Assembly: GCF_018408705.1 (NCBI RefSeq)
Contig: NZ_AP023420.1
Span: 1,984,001-2,048,000, forward strand
DNA: 64,000 nt
Reading direction: 5' to 3'
Origin: Pusillibacter faecalis
GTDB lineage: Bacteria > Bacillota > Clostridia > Oscillospirales > Oscillospiraceae
Each line of letters starts with the position of its first letter. The stretch's first letter is position 1. Below are positions 16,448-23,992 of the stretch, one piece after another. The notes beneath the pieces are model-generated. The model was not told where the DNA came from. It searched no databases and saw only the letters and a list, made by a program, of their open reading frames with translations. The translations under genes and the position numbers were made by a program.

Positions 16448-16476
16448 TTGACAGACAGCCCTCTCATGCGTATAAT
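16448..16476 (+). promoter_or_regulatory. Consensus promoter of the tRNA cluster
   Basis: Perfect TTGACA (16448-16453), 17 bases, perfect TATAAT (16471-16476), 32 bases before tRNA-Val. The full consensus is what strong stable-RNA transcription needs. Confidence 0.93.
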
Positions 16477-16507
16477 AAACTTTGCCGTCTGACGAACACG
16501 GCAACAG

Positions 16508-16584
16508 GGGAGCATAGCTCAGCTGGTTAGAGCACCTGCCTTACAAGCAGGGGGTCACTGGTTCGAGTCCAGTTGTTCCCACCA
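16508..16584 (+). tRNA. tRNA-Val (anticodon TAC)
   Basis: A 77-nucleotide cloverleaf. Acceptor GGGAGCA pairs with TGTTCCC, the D arm is AGCTCAGCTGGTTAGAGC, the anticodon loop is CTTACAA, and the T arm is CTGGTTCGAGTCCAG. CCA is encoded. First of four tandem tRNAs under one consensus promoter. Confidence 0.95.
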
Positions 16585-16594
16585 AACACAATAT

Positions 16595-16671
16595 GGCCCG
16601 GTAGTTCAGTTGGTTAGAACGCTAGCCTGTCACGCTAGAGGTCGACGGTTCGAGCCCGTTCCGGGTCGCCA
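16595..16671 (+). tRNA. tRNA-Asp (anticodon GTC)
   Basis: Acceptor GGCCCGG pairs with CCGGGTC (one G-T). The anticodon loop is CTGTCAC, the T arm contains GGTTCGAGCC, the discriminator is G and CCA is encoded. Ten bases separate it from tRNA-Val. Confidence 0.95.
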
Positions 16672-16700
16672 TTTCCATGGGGCAGCTGCTCTGTGGATTT

Positions 16701-16776
16701 GCCCAGATAGCTCAGTTGGTAGAGCAGTGGACTGAAAATCCACGTGTCGCTGGTTCGATTCCGGCTCTGGGCACCA
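16701..16776 (+). tRNA. tRNA-Phe (anticodon GAA)
   Basis: Acceptor GCCCAGA pairs with TCTGGGC. The D arm is AGCTCAGTTGGTAGAGC, the anticodon loop is CTGAAAA and the T loop is TTCGATT. CCA is encoded. Confidence 0.95.
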
Positions 16777-16779
16777 CCT

Positions 16780-16855
16780 GCGGGCATAGCTCATCTGGTA
16801 GAGCGCCACCTTGCCAAGGTGGAGGTAGCGAGTTCGAGCCTCGTTGCCCGCTCCA
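16780..16855 (+). tRNA. tRNA-Gly (anticodon GCC)
   Basis: Acceptor GCGGGCA pairs with TGCCCGC. The anticodon loop CTTGCCAAG contains GCC, the T arm is CGAGTTCGAGCCTCG, and CCA is encoded. Only three bases separate it from tRNA-Phe. Confidence 0.95.
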
Positions 16856-16859
16856 CAGG

Positions 16860-16891
16860 CAATGCCCACACGAGAGTGTGGGTATTGTTTT
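16860..16891 (+). terminator. Terminator of the four-tRNA transcript
   Basis: A 12-base-pair stem (CAATGCCCACAC with GTGTGGGTATTG, loop GAGA) followed by T4, directly after tRNA-Gly. Confidence 0.85.
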
Positions 16892-16904
16892 CCAAAAATA
16901 AGTG

Positions 16905-16933
16905 TGGACTTTTTGCAAAAGTTCGCATATAAT
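16905..16933 (+). promoter_or_regulatory. Promoter of tRNA-Cys
   Basis: TGGACT (16905-16910), 17 bases, then consensus TATAAT (16928-16933), 13 bases before the tRNA. tRNA-Cys is therefore a separate transcription unit. Confidence 0.7.
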
Positions 16934-16946
16934 ATAGAGTAACGAT

Positions 16947-17021
16947 GGTGACATAGCCAAGTGGTAAGGCAAGAGTCTGCAAAACTCTCATTCCCCGGTT
17001 CAAATCCGGGTGTCACCTCCA
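16947..17021 (+). tRNA. tRNA-Cys (anticodon GCA)
   Basis: Acceptor GGTGACA pairs with TGTCACC. It has a short D arm (GCCAAGTGGTAAGGC), anticodon loop TCTGCAAAA, T arm CCCGGTTCAAATCCGGG, discriminator T (U73, typical for Cys) and encoded CCA. Confidence 0.95.
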
Positions 17022-17028
17022 AATGGGC

Positions 17029-17077
17029 GCCGCCCGTATTTCGACAGGAAGGTTCGAAATACGGGCGGCTTTTTTTG
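17029..17077 (+). terminator. Terminator of tRNA-Cys
   Basis: A 16-base-pair stem (GCCGCCCGTATTTCGA with its exact complement) and T8. Perfect intrinsic terminator. Confidence 0.92.
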
Positions 17078-17800
17078 AAAGGCCCTGGGTTACAAAGGCC
17101 TTTCAGCTTTGGGGAGATCTTTGACAAATGTAAAAATTGAGGAGCTATTTTTGCAAAGCATGAACCTGACTTTTTGATACCATCCCCCATACGTAGATTT
17201 ACACGCTTTCGGTATCTGATGCCTCAGTATTTGATGGAGGCGAACTTCATGATAAGACTGGATATGCTTCATCCCTCTAAAAAAACAGGCTCTGAATGGG
17301 ATGCACCATGCTGTGCCGCTTCCATTTTGGATGCTGCAAAGCAAACATATTTCTACCTGGACATGCATTCTTGATATTTTGAATGAAAGGCTTTTTGTCT
17401 CTGGGAAAGAAGCTGTTGGAAGCTTCGGGGTAAAATATGCACTCCACTCTTCAGGGCTACTGGGGGGAGCTGATCATGGAATATGATTATGGCGAGACTG
17501 AGATGAGATCACATTGAGACCTATATTGAAGAAGGATCTGTCGGGCAGGAAGGTTCCAGGTATTCGCCGGAGAGGATTGCAGGGAGCACAGAGGGCTGAG
17601 GAGGCCGGCCCAAACTGAATCCGGCCACTTTGTTAGGACGATATGAATTTACAACAGTTTGGCTCAATCGCTCAGTGCCATAAATGGGGAAACCTACTTA
17701 TCTTTTGCTTGCCCAGGGGTCTCGCTCTGAAAGACGGCCGGCCAATATGCATAGCTTTCCAAAATTGCGGAAAACTAACACCAACCAAATGGAAGGGGTG
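17078..17800. other. About 720 bases without a recognisable gene
   Basis: Only short frames occur on either strand, none with a convincing ribosome site and family resemblance. A small inverted repeat (GAAAGGCC/GGCCTTTC) follows the tRNA-Cys terminator. The interval may be decayed sequence upstream of the catalase gene. I see no mobile-element ends. Confidence 0.5.
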
Positions 17801-18472
17801 ATGTGCTTGTTTAAGCACGAAAAACTGTTGTTTCATCCGGTAGAGGTGGAGCGGCCCAATCCGCAGTACGCGGCGCTGTTGCAGGAACAGCTTGGCGGCG
17901 GCAACGGTGAGCTGAAAGCCGCCATGCAGTATATGTCTCAGAGCTTCCGGATCAAAGACCCGAAGATCAAAGATTTGTTCATGGATATTGCGGCTGAAGA
18001 GCTGAGCCACATGGAAATGGTCGCCCAGACCATCAATCTGCTCAATGGCCACAATGTGGAGGCCGACAAAGTCCAGGCGGGCGAGATCGAGACACATGTT
18101 CTGCTGGGCTTGAATCCCGGGCTCATCAATGCCTCTGGCTATTCTTGGACAGCGGACTATGTCACCGTGACCGGCGACCTCTGTGCAGACCTGCTGAGCA
18201 ATATTGCGTCTGAGCAGCGGGCCAAGGTGGTGTACGAATATCTTTACCGCCAGATCGAGGACAAAAAAGTGCGGGAGACGATCGACTTTCTGCTCAACCG
18301 GGAGGAAGCTCACAACCAGATGTTCCGGGACGCTTTTAACGAGGTGCAGGACAGCGGCTCCAACCGGGACTTCGGCACGACCAAGGCGGCAAAGATGTAT
18401 TTCTCGCTGTCCAACCCCGGCCCCAATGCCTTCGCGGGAAACGAAGTGACCGCACCCAAGTTTGCAAAATAA
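17801..18472 (+). CDS. Manganese catalase family protein
   Basis: A 224-residue ferritin-like four-helix protein that disproportionates hydrogen peroxide using a dimanganese centre. Ligand positions are recognisable: Glu in GGNGELKAAMQY, the pair in AAEELSHMEM, Glu in IASEQRAK, and the pair in NREEAHNQMF. The loop NPGPNAFAG near the C-terminus is also typical. It is longer than the spore-coat relative CotJC (about 190 residues) but shorter than classical Mn-catalase (about 260-300). The frame is open 39 codons upstream, but ATG 17801 has GGAAGGGG just ahead and starts the homologous region (MCLFKHEKLLFHPVEVERPN). Confidence 0.85.
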   Translation: MCLFKHEKLLFHPVEVERPNPQYAALLQEQLGGGNGELKAAMQYMSQSFRIKDPKIKDLFMDIAAEELSHMEMVAQTINLLNGHNVEADKVQAGEIETHVLLGLNPGLINASGYSWTADYVTVTGDLCADLLSNIASEQRAKVVYEYLYRQIEDKKVRETIDFLLNREEAHNQMFRDAFNEVQDSGSNRDFGTTKAAKMYFSLSNPGPNAFAGNEVTAPKFAK

Positions 18473-18477
18473 ATGAA

Positions 18478-18529
18478 GCCCCATTGACATCGGAACTCTC
18501 TTAAGGTTCGGATATCAATGGGGCCTTTC
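18478..18529. terminator. Terminator hairpin between catalase and hemerythrin genes
   Basis: Long stem, arms 18478-18495 and 18507-18524 with 16 of 18 pairs, 11-base loop, followed by CTTTCT. It lies six bases after the catalase stop. Confidence 0.6.
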
Positions 18530-18702
18530 TGCGTGTTCATGGTTTGTAAGAACTTCAAGACATTTTGCGTGAGTGGTCTTGCTTGGTTGGTACATTGCAG
18601 CCGTTTTTGGCATCCGGCCTGTACTCGCTGCAAAATGATATGCATCCACTGTTGCTGGGAATGCTGCCTCGGAGCGGTATTTCATTTGCTGTTCTTGCCG
18701 TT

Positions 18703-19572
18703 TCAACGAGGAAAATCCCAGACCCGGTGCAGGAACGCGCCGTGCACGCTGTCAAACAGCAGGCTGCACAATGGCTCGTGGCTTGGAAGCGTTTTGGCAA
18801 GCTGCTTTTCGTCAAGGATTTTTACACAATCCACATGGAAAAAATCTCCGTTTTGATAATTCCGGACAAAGTGAATGGCCAGCATCGCGCTCAGCTCCTC
18901 GATGGCAGAGAGTACCAGCTCGTCGATTTCGGTCTGCTTGGAAGAAAAGAGCAGGGTGACAGCCTGCAGCACCACCTGCTTGTTGAGAGCGGACAAGATA
19001 CAGAAGCGGCGGCCATCCGGGTGGCTACAGTCCGTATAGCAGAAGATTTTTTGACCAAGGGGAAAACCGCTATAATTTCCGTTGGCAAGAGTTAAAACAA
19101 TACGGAAAAGTTCGGAGGAGATGCGGACCACGGCCTTTTCCAAGGCAACGGCCGCATCGTTTGAGCAGTCAATCCGAGGAATCTCCTTTCCGATGACGCT
19201 GTCAATTTCAATGGTATGATAAGCAAGGCAGGCCATCATGGTACCTAGCAGATGTTTGATGGACTGAGGGGAATAGTCGCTGGCGAGGATATCCTTCTCG
19301 AGAAGGAGAAGGTTTTCCTTGATAGCGTCGTGCTGCGCTTTGTGCGGCTCGTAATTGGCAAAGTGAATGGAGCGCATATACTCCTCTTCATCGGAGAAAT
19401 GGCGGGAAGCGTGGTCCTCAAAAAATTTGATAGCCTCTTTGCAAAGACGTTTATTCCGCTCGTAGTCGTCTTTCATCAAAATGTCTTTTACACGATCTAT
19501 GGTCTTAAATAAGGCGCGGTGCTGTGCGTCCAGATGTGGCACACCAATGTAGTATTCTTCGGCTAAAAGCAT
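18703..19572 (-). CDS. Bacteriohemerythrin fused to a CheX-like domain
   Basis: A 289-residue two-domain protein. Residues 1-130 are a hemerythrin with a full set of diiron ligands: His18 (DAQH), His58 and Glu62 (HFSDEE), His77 and His81 (HKAQH), His119 and Asp124 (HTIEID), so it should bind oxygen. Residues 140-289 resemble the CheX/CheC phosphatase fold (ALNKQVVLQAVTLLF, then EIDELVLSAIEELSAMLA). The catalytic Glu-x2-Asn is Glu-x2-Ser-like, so phosphatase activity is doubtful. It starts at ATG 19570-19572. A sigma-28-like promoter upstream, and its position before the fla/che operon, suggest oxygen-responsive control of motility. The C-terminal assignment is by pattern only. Confidence 0.75.
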   Translation of the reverse strand: MLLAEEYYIGVPHLDAQHRALFKTIDRVKDILMKDDYERNKRLCKEAIKFFEDHASRHFSDEEEYMRSIHFANYEPHKAQHDAIKENLLLLEKDILASDYSPQSIKHLLGTMMACLAYHTIEIDSVIGKEIPRIDCSNDAAVALEKAVVRISSELFRIVLTLANGNYSGFPLGQKIFCYTDCSHPDGRRFCILSALNKQVVLQAVTLLFSSKQTEIDELVLSAIEELSAMLAIHFVRNYQNGDFFHVDCVKILDEKQLAKTLPSHEPLCSLLFDSVHGAFLHRVWDFPR

Positions 19573-19627
19573 GATGGTACCCCCTGCCGCTCTTTTTGAA
19601 AATTTAGGTTTATCTTATCTTCTATTT

Positions 19628-19655
19628 TTATCGACACAAATTTTCATAAAGATAA
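19628..19655 (-). promoter_or_regulatory. Sigma-28-like promoter of the hemerythrin fusion gene
   Basis: On the minus strand TTATC (19651-19655), 15 bases, then GTCGATAA (19628-19635). The same two boxes with the same spacing precede fliD, and both are followed by a similar AAAAATAGAAGA stretch. Confidence 0.5.
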
Positions 19656-19791
19656 GTCCTGATATATAAAAGCTTAGTCAAAAAATCAAAAAGACAGGTT
19701 TTGTACCGCTGCAGAAACAAAAATATTTGTGAAAACAAACAAAACCATCTGCGCCAGCCGAGAGCCCCATATCAACATAAAAGATTTTTAA

Positions 19792-19829
19792 GCAATTTGA
19801 GCAAATAACGTGGCAATTTAAGCAATAAA
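19792..19829 (+). repeat. Two direct repeats upstream of the fla/che promoter
   Basis: GCAATTTGAGCA (from 19792) and GCAATTTAAGCA (from 19813) differ at one of 12 positions. They start 21 bases apart, two turns of the helix, with the second ending just before the -35 box. Likely binding site for a dimeric activator or repressor of the flagellar operon. Confidence 0.55.
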
Positions 19830-19835
19830 TTTTTC

Positions 19836-19864
19836 TTGCGTTTTCAGATTGGTCCACCTATAAT
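19836..19864 (+). promoter_or_regulatory. Promoter of the fla/che operon
   Basis: TTGCGT (19836-19841), 17 bases, then perfect TATAAT (19859-19864), about 100 bases before flgB. The weak -35 box together with the direct repeats upstream fits an activated sigma-A promoter. The rest of the 397-base gap before flgB shows only the divergent hemerythrin promoter. Confidence 0.6.
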
Positions 19865-19969
19865 ATTTGCTGTAAGAAAAATGTCGAATGAGCCTGTTTC
19901 AGGTATCAAAAGATCAAGGAATACGCTGGGAATACCCGCGAAGGATGAAGAATCGGTCGGGAGGAACAT

Positions 19970-20353
19970 ATGGATTTTTTGTCGAGCAACTCTTTTTTGA
20001 TGATGGAGAAGTCCATGGCGTTTTTGTGGACGAAACAGGCTGCGATTTTGGACAACATTGCCAATGCGGAAACGCCTGGATACAAGGCGAAGATCGTGAC
20101 CTTTGAGGAGACGCTGAAGGCAAGACTGGAGCAGGCGCGGCATTCTGCAGCGCCGAAAAGTGCGGTGGAAGAGGTGTTGAGCGGTTCAGACGCTGCGGTG
20201 GTGGAACAGATGGTGTCCACACGTATGGACGAAAACGGCGTTAATGTGACGGAGCAGAGCACGGAGATGATTCGCAACGCCTATCAGCTCCAGTATGTGA
20301 TGAGCGCGATCAACAGCGATCTGTCCGCGCTTCGGACAGCGATCCAGGGCTGA
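19970..20353 (+). CDS. flgB: Flagellar basal-body rod protein FlgB
   Basis: A 127-residue proximal rod protein, exported by the flagellar secretion system and placed between the MS ring and the distal rod. The N-terminal rod motif ILDNIANAETPGYKAKIVTF, with the signature Asn-Ile-Ala-Asn and Thr-Pro-Gly-Tyr, is intact, and the C-terminal helix ends MRNAYQLQYVMSA-like. ATG 19970 follows GGGAGG by five bases. First gene of the long fla/che operon, in the usual Gram-positive order before flgC and fliE. Confidence 0.93.
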   Translation: MDFLSSNSFLMMEKSMAFLWTKQAAILDNIANAETPGYKAKIVTFEETLKARLEQARHSAAPKSAVEEVLSGSDAAVVEQMVSTRMDENGVNVTEQSTEMIRNAYQLQYVMSAINSDLSALRTAIQG

Positions 20354-20402
20354 GCAGGGCTGGAGCAGAAGAGGTTGCGGCAGGAAAGGAAGCAGAAGCG
20401 AT

Positions 20403-20864
20403 ATGGCATTTTTGAGTTCCATGAACATTGTGGCGTCTGGAATGACGGCACAGCAGCTGCGGTTGGACGTGGTGGCAGAAAATGTAACGAATTCCACCAC
20501 GACCAGAACGGAGGCCGGCGGTCCATACCGCCGGAAAATGGTGGTGTTTCAGTCTGTGGCAGGACGGGACGACTTCCGGGCGGCCATGGCCAGAGCTGCG
20601 GAAGGCCTGACACCGAACGCTGGCGCTCCCACCGCCGGCGGTGTCCGGGTTACGCAGATTGTGGAGGACCCCTCTCCCATGAAGCTGGTCTATGACCCCA
20701 CACATCCGGACGCCAATGAAGATGGCTATGTGGAGATGCCAAATGTCGATATGGTGAAGGAGATGACCGACGCCATGGCGGCCACACAGGCGTACTCCGC
20801 CAATGTGACTGCATTCAACACCTTGAAGAGTGTGGTGGCGAAGGGCCTGGAAATCGGCAGGTAA
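20403..20864 (+). CDS. flgC: Flagellar basal-body rod protein FlgC
   Basis: A 153-residue rod subunit. The N-terminus FLSSMNIVASGMTAQQLRLD with VVAENVTNSTTTRTEAGGPY is the FlgC form of the rod motif, followed by YRRKMVVFQ. The C-terminus has VNMVKEMTDAM-type sequence (NVDMVKEMTDAMAATQAYSA) shared by rod and hook proteins. It forms the proximal rod with FlgB and FlgF. It starts 49 bases after flgB. Confidence 0.94.
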   Translation: MAFLSSMNIVASGMTAQQLRLDVVAENVTNSTTTRTEAGGPYRRKMVVFQSVAGRDDFRAAMARAAEGLTPNAGAPTAGGVRVTQIVEDPSPMKLVYDPTHPDANEDGYVEMPNVDMVKEMTDAMAATQAYSANVTAFNTLKSVVAKGLEIGR

Positions 20865-20886
20865 GATTGAAAGAGGGAGAATGGTT

Positions 20887-21180
20887 ATGATTTCACCCAT
20901 TGAACGGTTGACCCCGATCGCGGACGGTATACGGGAACCGGGCTTGGCGGCGGAGAATCCCAATATGTTCCGCGCGGTTTTTCAGTCGGCGATTGACCAT
21001 GTAAAAGAAACTGACGCGCAGAAGGTGGAGGCGGAATACCTGCTGGCCACCGGGCAGCTGGACAATCCGGCCGCTCTCATGGTTGCCTCATCAAAAAGCG
21101 AGCTGGCGGTGAGCCTGCTGGTGCAGCTGCGGAATAAGGCGCTGGACGCCTACTCTGAATTGACGCGGATCAGCCTATAA
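20887..21180 (+). CDS. fliE: Flagellar hook-basal body protein FliE
   Basis: A 97-residue adaptor joining the MS ring to the rod. The C-terminal half carries the FliE pattern NPAALMVASSKSELAVSLLV followed by RNKALDAYSELTRISL, ending at the last residue as is typical. ATG 20887 sits seven bases after AGGGAG; the ATG two codons earlier is too close. The stop is followed by two consecutive RNA hairpins before fliF. Confidence 0.9.
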   Translation: MISPIERLTPIADGIREPGLAAENPNMFRAVFQSAIDHVKETDAQKVEAEYLLATGQLDNPAALMVASSKSELAVSLLVQLRNKALDAYSELTRISL

Positions 21181-21202
21181 TCGAAAGAACAAAAATCGGA
21201 CC

Positions 21203-21245
21203 AAAAGGAGGGTACCCTCCTTTTCCTGGTTGTGAAACAACCAGG
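21203..21245 (+). promoter_or_regulatory. Tandem hairpins between fliE and fliF
   Basis: A perfect 22-base palindrome (21203-21224, centred on GGTACC, ending TTTT) is directly followed by a 9-base-pair hairpin with a GAA loop (21225-21245, arms CCTGGTTGT and ACAACCAGG). Such structures can attenuate or stabilise mRNA inside an operon, here before the gene for the first-assembled ring protein. Confidence 0.7.
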
Positions 21246-21294
21246 AAAGATATTTGTCCAAACGATATTAGGCAGAAAAATGGGGTGTCGGTGG

Positions 21295-22923
21295 TTGACT
21301 GAGAAGCTGAAAACGCTTTGGGCAAAGCTCAAGGAGCGTTTAAAAAAAATATCCAAGAAGGTATACATCATTGCCGGCGCCGCATTGGTGGTTCTGGCGG
21401 CGGCTGTGGTTCTTGTGCTTTATAACAGGCCCTATGCGGTGCTGGTCACTGGTGTCAGCTCGGGAGAAGCTTCCTCAATCCTGAGCTATCTGGACAGTCT
21501 GGGTGTCACAGATTATAAGGTGGAAAACAATGACACGATTCTGGTACCCAAAGGACAGGAGGCGGCGCTGAAAGGCCGCATTTTAATGGCGGGCTATCCC
21601 CAGACTGGTTATGCCTATTCTACATATTACGACCATGTGGGTTCGCTCTCCACAGAAGCGGAACGGAACAACGCATATTTGATGTTCCTCCAGGAGAGCA
21701 TGAGCAACACCATTCGGACTTTTGAAAATGTGAAGGACGCCACGGTTTATATTTCTCCAGGTGAGGACCGTGGCTATGTGCTGGATAGCGGCAATGTGGT
21801 AGAGGCCTCGGCAACTGTGACCGTGACGATGGAGGGCGCGGCAAAGCTGAGCGGGGAGCAGGCCGCGGCCATTCGCAATTTGGTTTCCCACGCTGTTCAG
21901 GGACTGGAAATTGATTCGGTGGCCATCAGTGACACGCTAGGAAACACCTACAGTGCGGACGCATCCGCCGAAGCCGGAAATGACTCTGCCCTAAAGCTCC
22001 AGCTGGAGGAAGAATATGAAAATAAAATCCGCACAGAGGTTTTGCAGGCACTGATGCCTTTCTTTGGCGAGGATCATGTGCGGGTCAGCGTCAGCTGCGT
22101 AGTGGATATCAGCCGGCGGACGGTGAGCTCCAGGGACGTGCAGATGCCGGAATGGGCACAGGACGGCGGCACTGATGGCAAGGGAATTATCGGAACGCAG
22201 ATTTATGAATATTACGTGGGCCGGCCGGACAGTGACACGGCGGGCGGTCTCGTGGGTTCCGAGACCAACAGCGACCTGCCAGAGTATGTGGAGGATCTGG
22301 CGGACCCGGATGGTACGGAGACGACTATCACGGGCAGCGGCCAGACGGATTATGACAACTCCTTCACGGAGACGGAGGCCCTGTATACGGCGGGCTATCT
22401 GACGGACTGCACAGTGGCAATCAGCATTGACTCTGCCACGGCGGGCGCGGTGGATCTTGACAATATACGCCAGCATGCGGCGCGGGCCGCCGGGATTGTG
22501 GGAGTCGTTGATGAGACGACTGGCGAGGAATATCTTGCCGATAAAATATCCGTGGTATCCATGGACTTCTATGATCCTCAGGCCAGCCTGCTTCCGGACG
22601 GCCGGACGGTTCCTCTGTGGGTGCTCCTGGCAGCGTCGGGCGGACTGCTGCTGTTCCTCTTGCTGCTGGTCATCATTTTGCTGATCCGCAGGAGGCGCAG
22701 AAAGAAAGCGGACGAGAGGAAGAAGCAGGAGCTGGACGATATGCTGGCGGCCGCCGGGTTTGCGCCGGACGTTACGGCACCGGCTGGCGCGGATGTCATG
22801 AGCTTGCAGACGGAGAAGAGTATGGAGCTGCGGAAGGACATCCGGCAATTTGCCAATGATAATCCGGAGATTGCCGCACAGATGGTGCGAGGCTGGCTGA
22901 AGGGAGGCGAGATGAATGGCTGA
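21295..22923 (+). CDS. fliF: Flagellar MS-ring protein FliF
   Basis: A 542-residue membrane ring protein on which the basal body is built. The first membrane helix is VYIIAGAALVVLAAAVVLVL. The periplasmic domains include the family stretch GYPQTGYAYSTYYDHVGSLS and ISPGEDRGYV. The second helix is VLLAASGGLLLFLLLLVIIL, and the C-terminal tail (DNPEIAAQMVRGWL) binds FliG. TTG 21295 has a GGGGTG site seven bases ahead and gives the usual MTEKLKTLWAKLKERL start; ATG 21280 is the alternative. Earlier in-frame starts fall inside the upstream hairpin. It overlaps fliG by eight bases. Confidence 0.9.
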   Translation: MTEKLKTLWAKLKERLKKISKKVYIIAGAALVVLAAAVVLVLYNRPYAVLVTGVSSGEASSILSYLDSLGVTDYKVENNDTILVPKGQEAALKGRILMAGYPQTGYAYSTYYDHVGSLSTEAERNNAYLMFLQESMSNTIRTFENVKDATVYISPGEDRGYVLDSGNVVEASATVTVTMEGAAKLSGEQAAAIRNLVSHAVQGLEIDSVAISDTLGNTYSADASAEAGNDSALKLQLEEEYENKIRTEVLQALMPFFGEDHVRVSVSCVVDISRRTVSSRDVQMPEWAQDGGTDGKGIIGTQIYEYYVGRPDSDTAGGLVGSETNSDLPEYVEDLADPDGTETTITGSGQTDYDNSFTETEALYTAGYLTDCTVAISIDSATAGAVDLDNIRQHAARAAGIVGVVDETTGEEYLADKISVVSMDFYDPQASLLPDGRTVPLWVLLAASGGLLLFLLLLVIILLIRRRRRKKADERKKQELDDMLAAAGFAPDVTAPAGADVMSLQTEKSMELRKDIRQFANDNPEIAAQMVRGWLKGGEMNG

Positions 22924-23992
22924 AGCCGTTTCAACGGATGCCGCCTCCGGAGCCGCTGCCAAGGAGAGCAAGGGAAAGCACAAAGCGCCCAAAATAGAAT
23001 TAAGTGGTGCGCAGAAGGCGGCAGCTGTGATTGTTGCGCTGGGTGCGGAAAAGGCATCCCTTCTCTACAAGTATATGGAGCCGGACGATGTAGAACAGAT
23101 CACTCTTGAGGTTGCTCGCCTTGGATACCTGGATTCTGAGGTGACGGAAGATGTCCTGACAGAATTCTATCAGATGTGCATGACCAACAAGGCCGTGACA
23201 GAGGGTGGGCTGGAGTATGCGAGGACGGTCCTGGAGAAGGCCTACGGGGAGCAGGCGGCGGAGGACCTGCTGAACAAGGTGACGAAGTCGCTGAAGAACC
23301 GTGAGTTCGCCTTTATGAACAAGGCAGATGTCAAATCGCTGTACTCTGCTTTGCAAAATGAGCGGCCGCAGACCATCGCCCTGGTTTTGTCCTACGTGGA
23401 CGCGGATAAGGCGGCGGGTGTAATTGCACAGCTGGAAGAACATAAGCAGATTCAGGTGGTGGAGGGTATCGCGAAAATCGAGAGCGTTTCCCCCACGGCG
23501 ATCAAGATTGTCGAGGCCGAGATGAGCAAGAAATTCTCCAGCATTGTTACCAGCACAAATGTCAAGGTAGGCGGCATCGACTATGTGGCCGATGTCATGA
23601 ATAATTTGGACCGGACCAGCGAGAAAAATATTTTTGACGGCCTTTCCGAGCATGACCAGGATCTGGCGGATGAAATCCGAAAAAGAATGTTTGTGTTTGA
23701 GGACATCATCACAATGGACGACCGCTCTGTCCAGCGCTTTGTGCGGGACTGCGATCCCCGGGATCTGGTCTTGTCGCTCAAGGCCTCCAACAGCGAGGTG
23801 GCCAACAAGCTGTTCAGCAATATGTCCACACGGATGGCACAGAGTATCCGGGACGATCTGGAGATCACAACCAATGTCCGTATGAGAGATGTGGAAGAGG
23901 CGCAGCAGCGGATCGTTGGAATTATCCGGGGACTGGAGGAAAAAGGAGAGATCATCATTCTGAAGGGCGGAAAGGACGATATCATTGCTTAA
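22916..23992 (+). CDS. fliG: Flagellar motor switch protein FliG
   Basis: A 358-residue switch-complex subunit that contacts FliF, FliM and the MotA stator. It has the N-terminal FliF-binding domain (ELSGAQKAAAVIVALGAEKA), the middle ERPQTIALVLSYVDADKAAG (EHPQ motif with Arg for His), and the C-terminal torque domain with conserved charges in FVFEDIITMDDRSVQRFVRD and LVLSLKASNSEVANKLFSN. An extra Ala/Lys-rich stretch of about 25 residues precedes the domain. ATG 22916 lies within the last codons of fliF. Confidence 0.96.
   Translation: MAEAVSTDAASGAAAKESKGKHKAPKIELSGAQKAAAVIVALGAEKASLLYKYMEPDDVEQITLEVARLGYLDSEVTEDVLTEFYQMCMTNKAVTEGGLEYARTVLEKAYGEQAAEDLLNKVTKSLKNREFAFMNKADVKSLYSALQNERPQTIALVLSYVDADKAAGVIAQLEEHKQIQVVEGIAKIESVSPTAIKIVEAEMSKKFSSIVTSTNVKVGGIDYVADVMNNLDRTSEKNIFDGLSEHDQDLADEIRKRMFVFEDIITMDDRSVQRFVRDCDPRDLVLSLKASNSEVANKLFSNMSTRMAQSIRDDLEITTNVRMRDVEEAQQRIVGIIRGLEEKGEIIILKGGKDDIIA

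Noticed and set aside
16630..17190. Minus-strand open frame crossing the tRNA cluster
   Set aside because: It reads through four or five tRNA genes on the wrong strand, a frequent false gene call.
17174..17374. 66-codon frame in the gap after tRNA-Cys
   Set aside because: No ribosome site and no recognisable sequence; treated as non-coding.
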